NCBI RefSeq assembly: GCF_009687865.1
Contig: NZ_BLAE01000007.1
Coordinates: forward strand, 62,001 to 126,000
Reading direction: 5' to 3'
DNA from: Acrocarpospora macrocephala
GTDB taxonomy: Bacteria; Actinomycetota; Actinomycetes; Streptosporangiales; Streptosporangiaceae
Length of the DNA: 64,000 nt
Under the pieces are notes generated by a model. The model ran no database searches. It was given only the letters and a program-made list of their open reading frames with translations, and had not been told where the DNA came from. Below, one piece after another: positions 63,912-64,000 of the stretch. A program made the translations under genes and the position numbers. The stretch's first letter is position 1. The number at the start of each line of letters is the position of its first letter.

Positions 63912-64000
63912 ATGGTTCAATCGCGCCGGTCGCGTCTCCGCTCCATCATCGCGACCGTCATCCTGGTGCTCGCCGCCTTCGCCGCGACGCCCCTCCCCCA
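63912..64000 (+). CDS. N-terminus of an exported protein (cut by window edge)
   Basis: ATG 63912 with gagga upstream. The 29 visible residues start MVQSRRSRLRSIIATVILVL and continue AAFAATPLP, a basic n-region plus hydrophobic core, i.e. a Sec-type signal peptide or anchor. Nothing more can be said without the downstream sequence. Confidence 0.6.
   Translation, partial: MVQSRRSRLRSIIATVILVLAAFAATPLP

Overview
The window comes from a high-GC actinomycete. Evidence for this is codon usage with G/C in the third position, frequent GTG/TTG starts, ATGA/GTGA start-stop overlaps, and an SsgB-type sporulation regulator, which points to a mycelial, sporulating lineage. Streptosporangiales-like is my guess; nothing here fixes the genus. 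It is mostly accessory DNA around one short core block (20.3-27.1 kb).

Layout. (1) 1-8.1 kb: a decaying defence-like island with the 3' end of a large helicase, a candidate modification-dependent nuclease (EVE/PUA-like plus PD-(D/E)XK), a STAND NB-ARC/TPR ATPase, a frameshifted Schlafen-type DUF2075 helicase with two extra decayed copies of its C-terminal part, and an IS3-type remnant. (2) 8.4-20.4 kb: what looks like an integrative conjugative element of the actinomycete (AICE) type: two multi-GntR regulators, an anti-sigma-type ATPase, two XRE regulators, small membrane and zinc-ribbon proteins, an FtsK-like transfer ATPase, a large inverted repeat, an excisionase, a ribbon-helix-helix protein and a tyrosine integrase that ends beside the 3' end of tRNA-Val(CAC). 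No replication initiator is visible, and cutA lies inside. (3) 20.4-27.1 kb: core block with ssgB, an LVIVD-repeat lipoprotein, a DUF305 protein, pabC/pabB, hutH, tRNA-Gly(GCC) and tRNA-Val(GAC). (4) 27.1-36.95 kb: an island next to tRNA-Val(GAC): integrase and excisionase remnants, a three-spacer relic of a type I-E-like CRISPR array with an inverted part, a secreted M6-like metalloprotease, an IS with its catalytic core deleted, a secreted protein, a PIN/RHH toxin-antitoxin pair and xylB. It closes with a second, deleted copy of the same integrase 3' region.

(5) 36.97-56.48 kb: an unusual biosynthetic gene cluster. Two type I PKS proteins read leftward: a loading part with a vestigial KS, then AT-ACP and KS-AT-KR-ACP; then KS-AT-DH-KR-ACP-TE. 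Divergently, a tightly coupled operon encodes a fatty-acyl-AMP ligase, a ferritin-like diiron oxygenase/desaturase, a hotdog thioesterase, a free ACP, a cyclopropane-synthase-like methyltransferase, an acyl-ACP desaturase and a P450. The simplest reading is that a fatty acid is adenylated, loaded on the free ACP, desaturated, methylated or cyclopropanated and oxidised, while the PKS builds or adds a short chain ending in an alpha-methyl enoyl unit. I cannot match it to a known product. (6) 56.5-64 kb: four leftward genes of unknown role (a DUF4188 protein, a protein with a pre-toxin-TG-like segment, and two large uncharacterised proteins), then the start of a rightward exported protein.

Read together, tRNA-linked integration, IS decay, duplicated integrase scars and array decay suggest repeated island insertion around two tRNA-Val genes, with the biosynthetic cluster directly abutting one scar.
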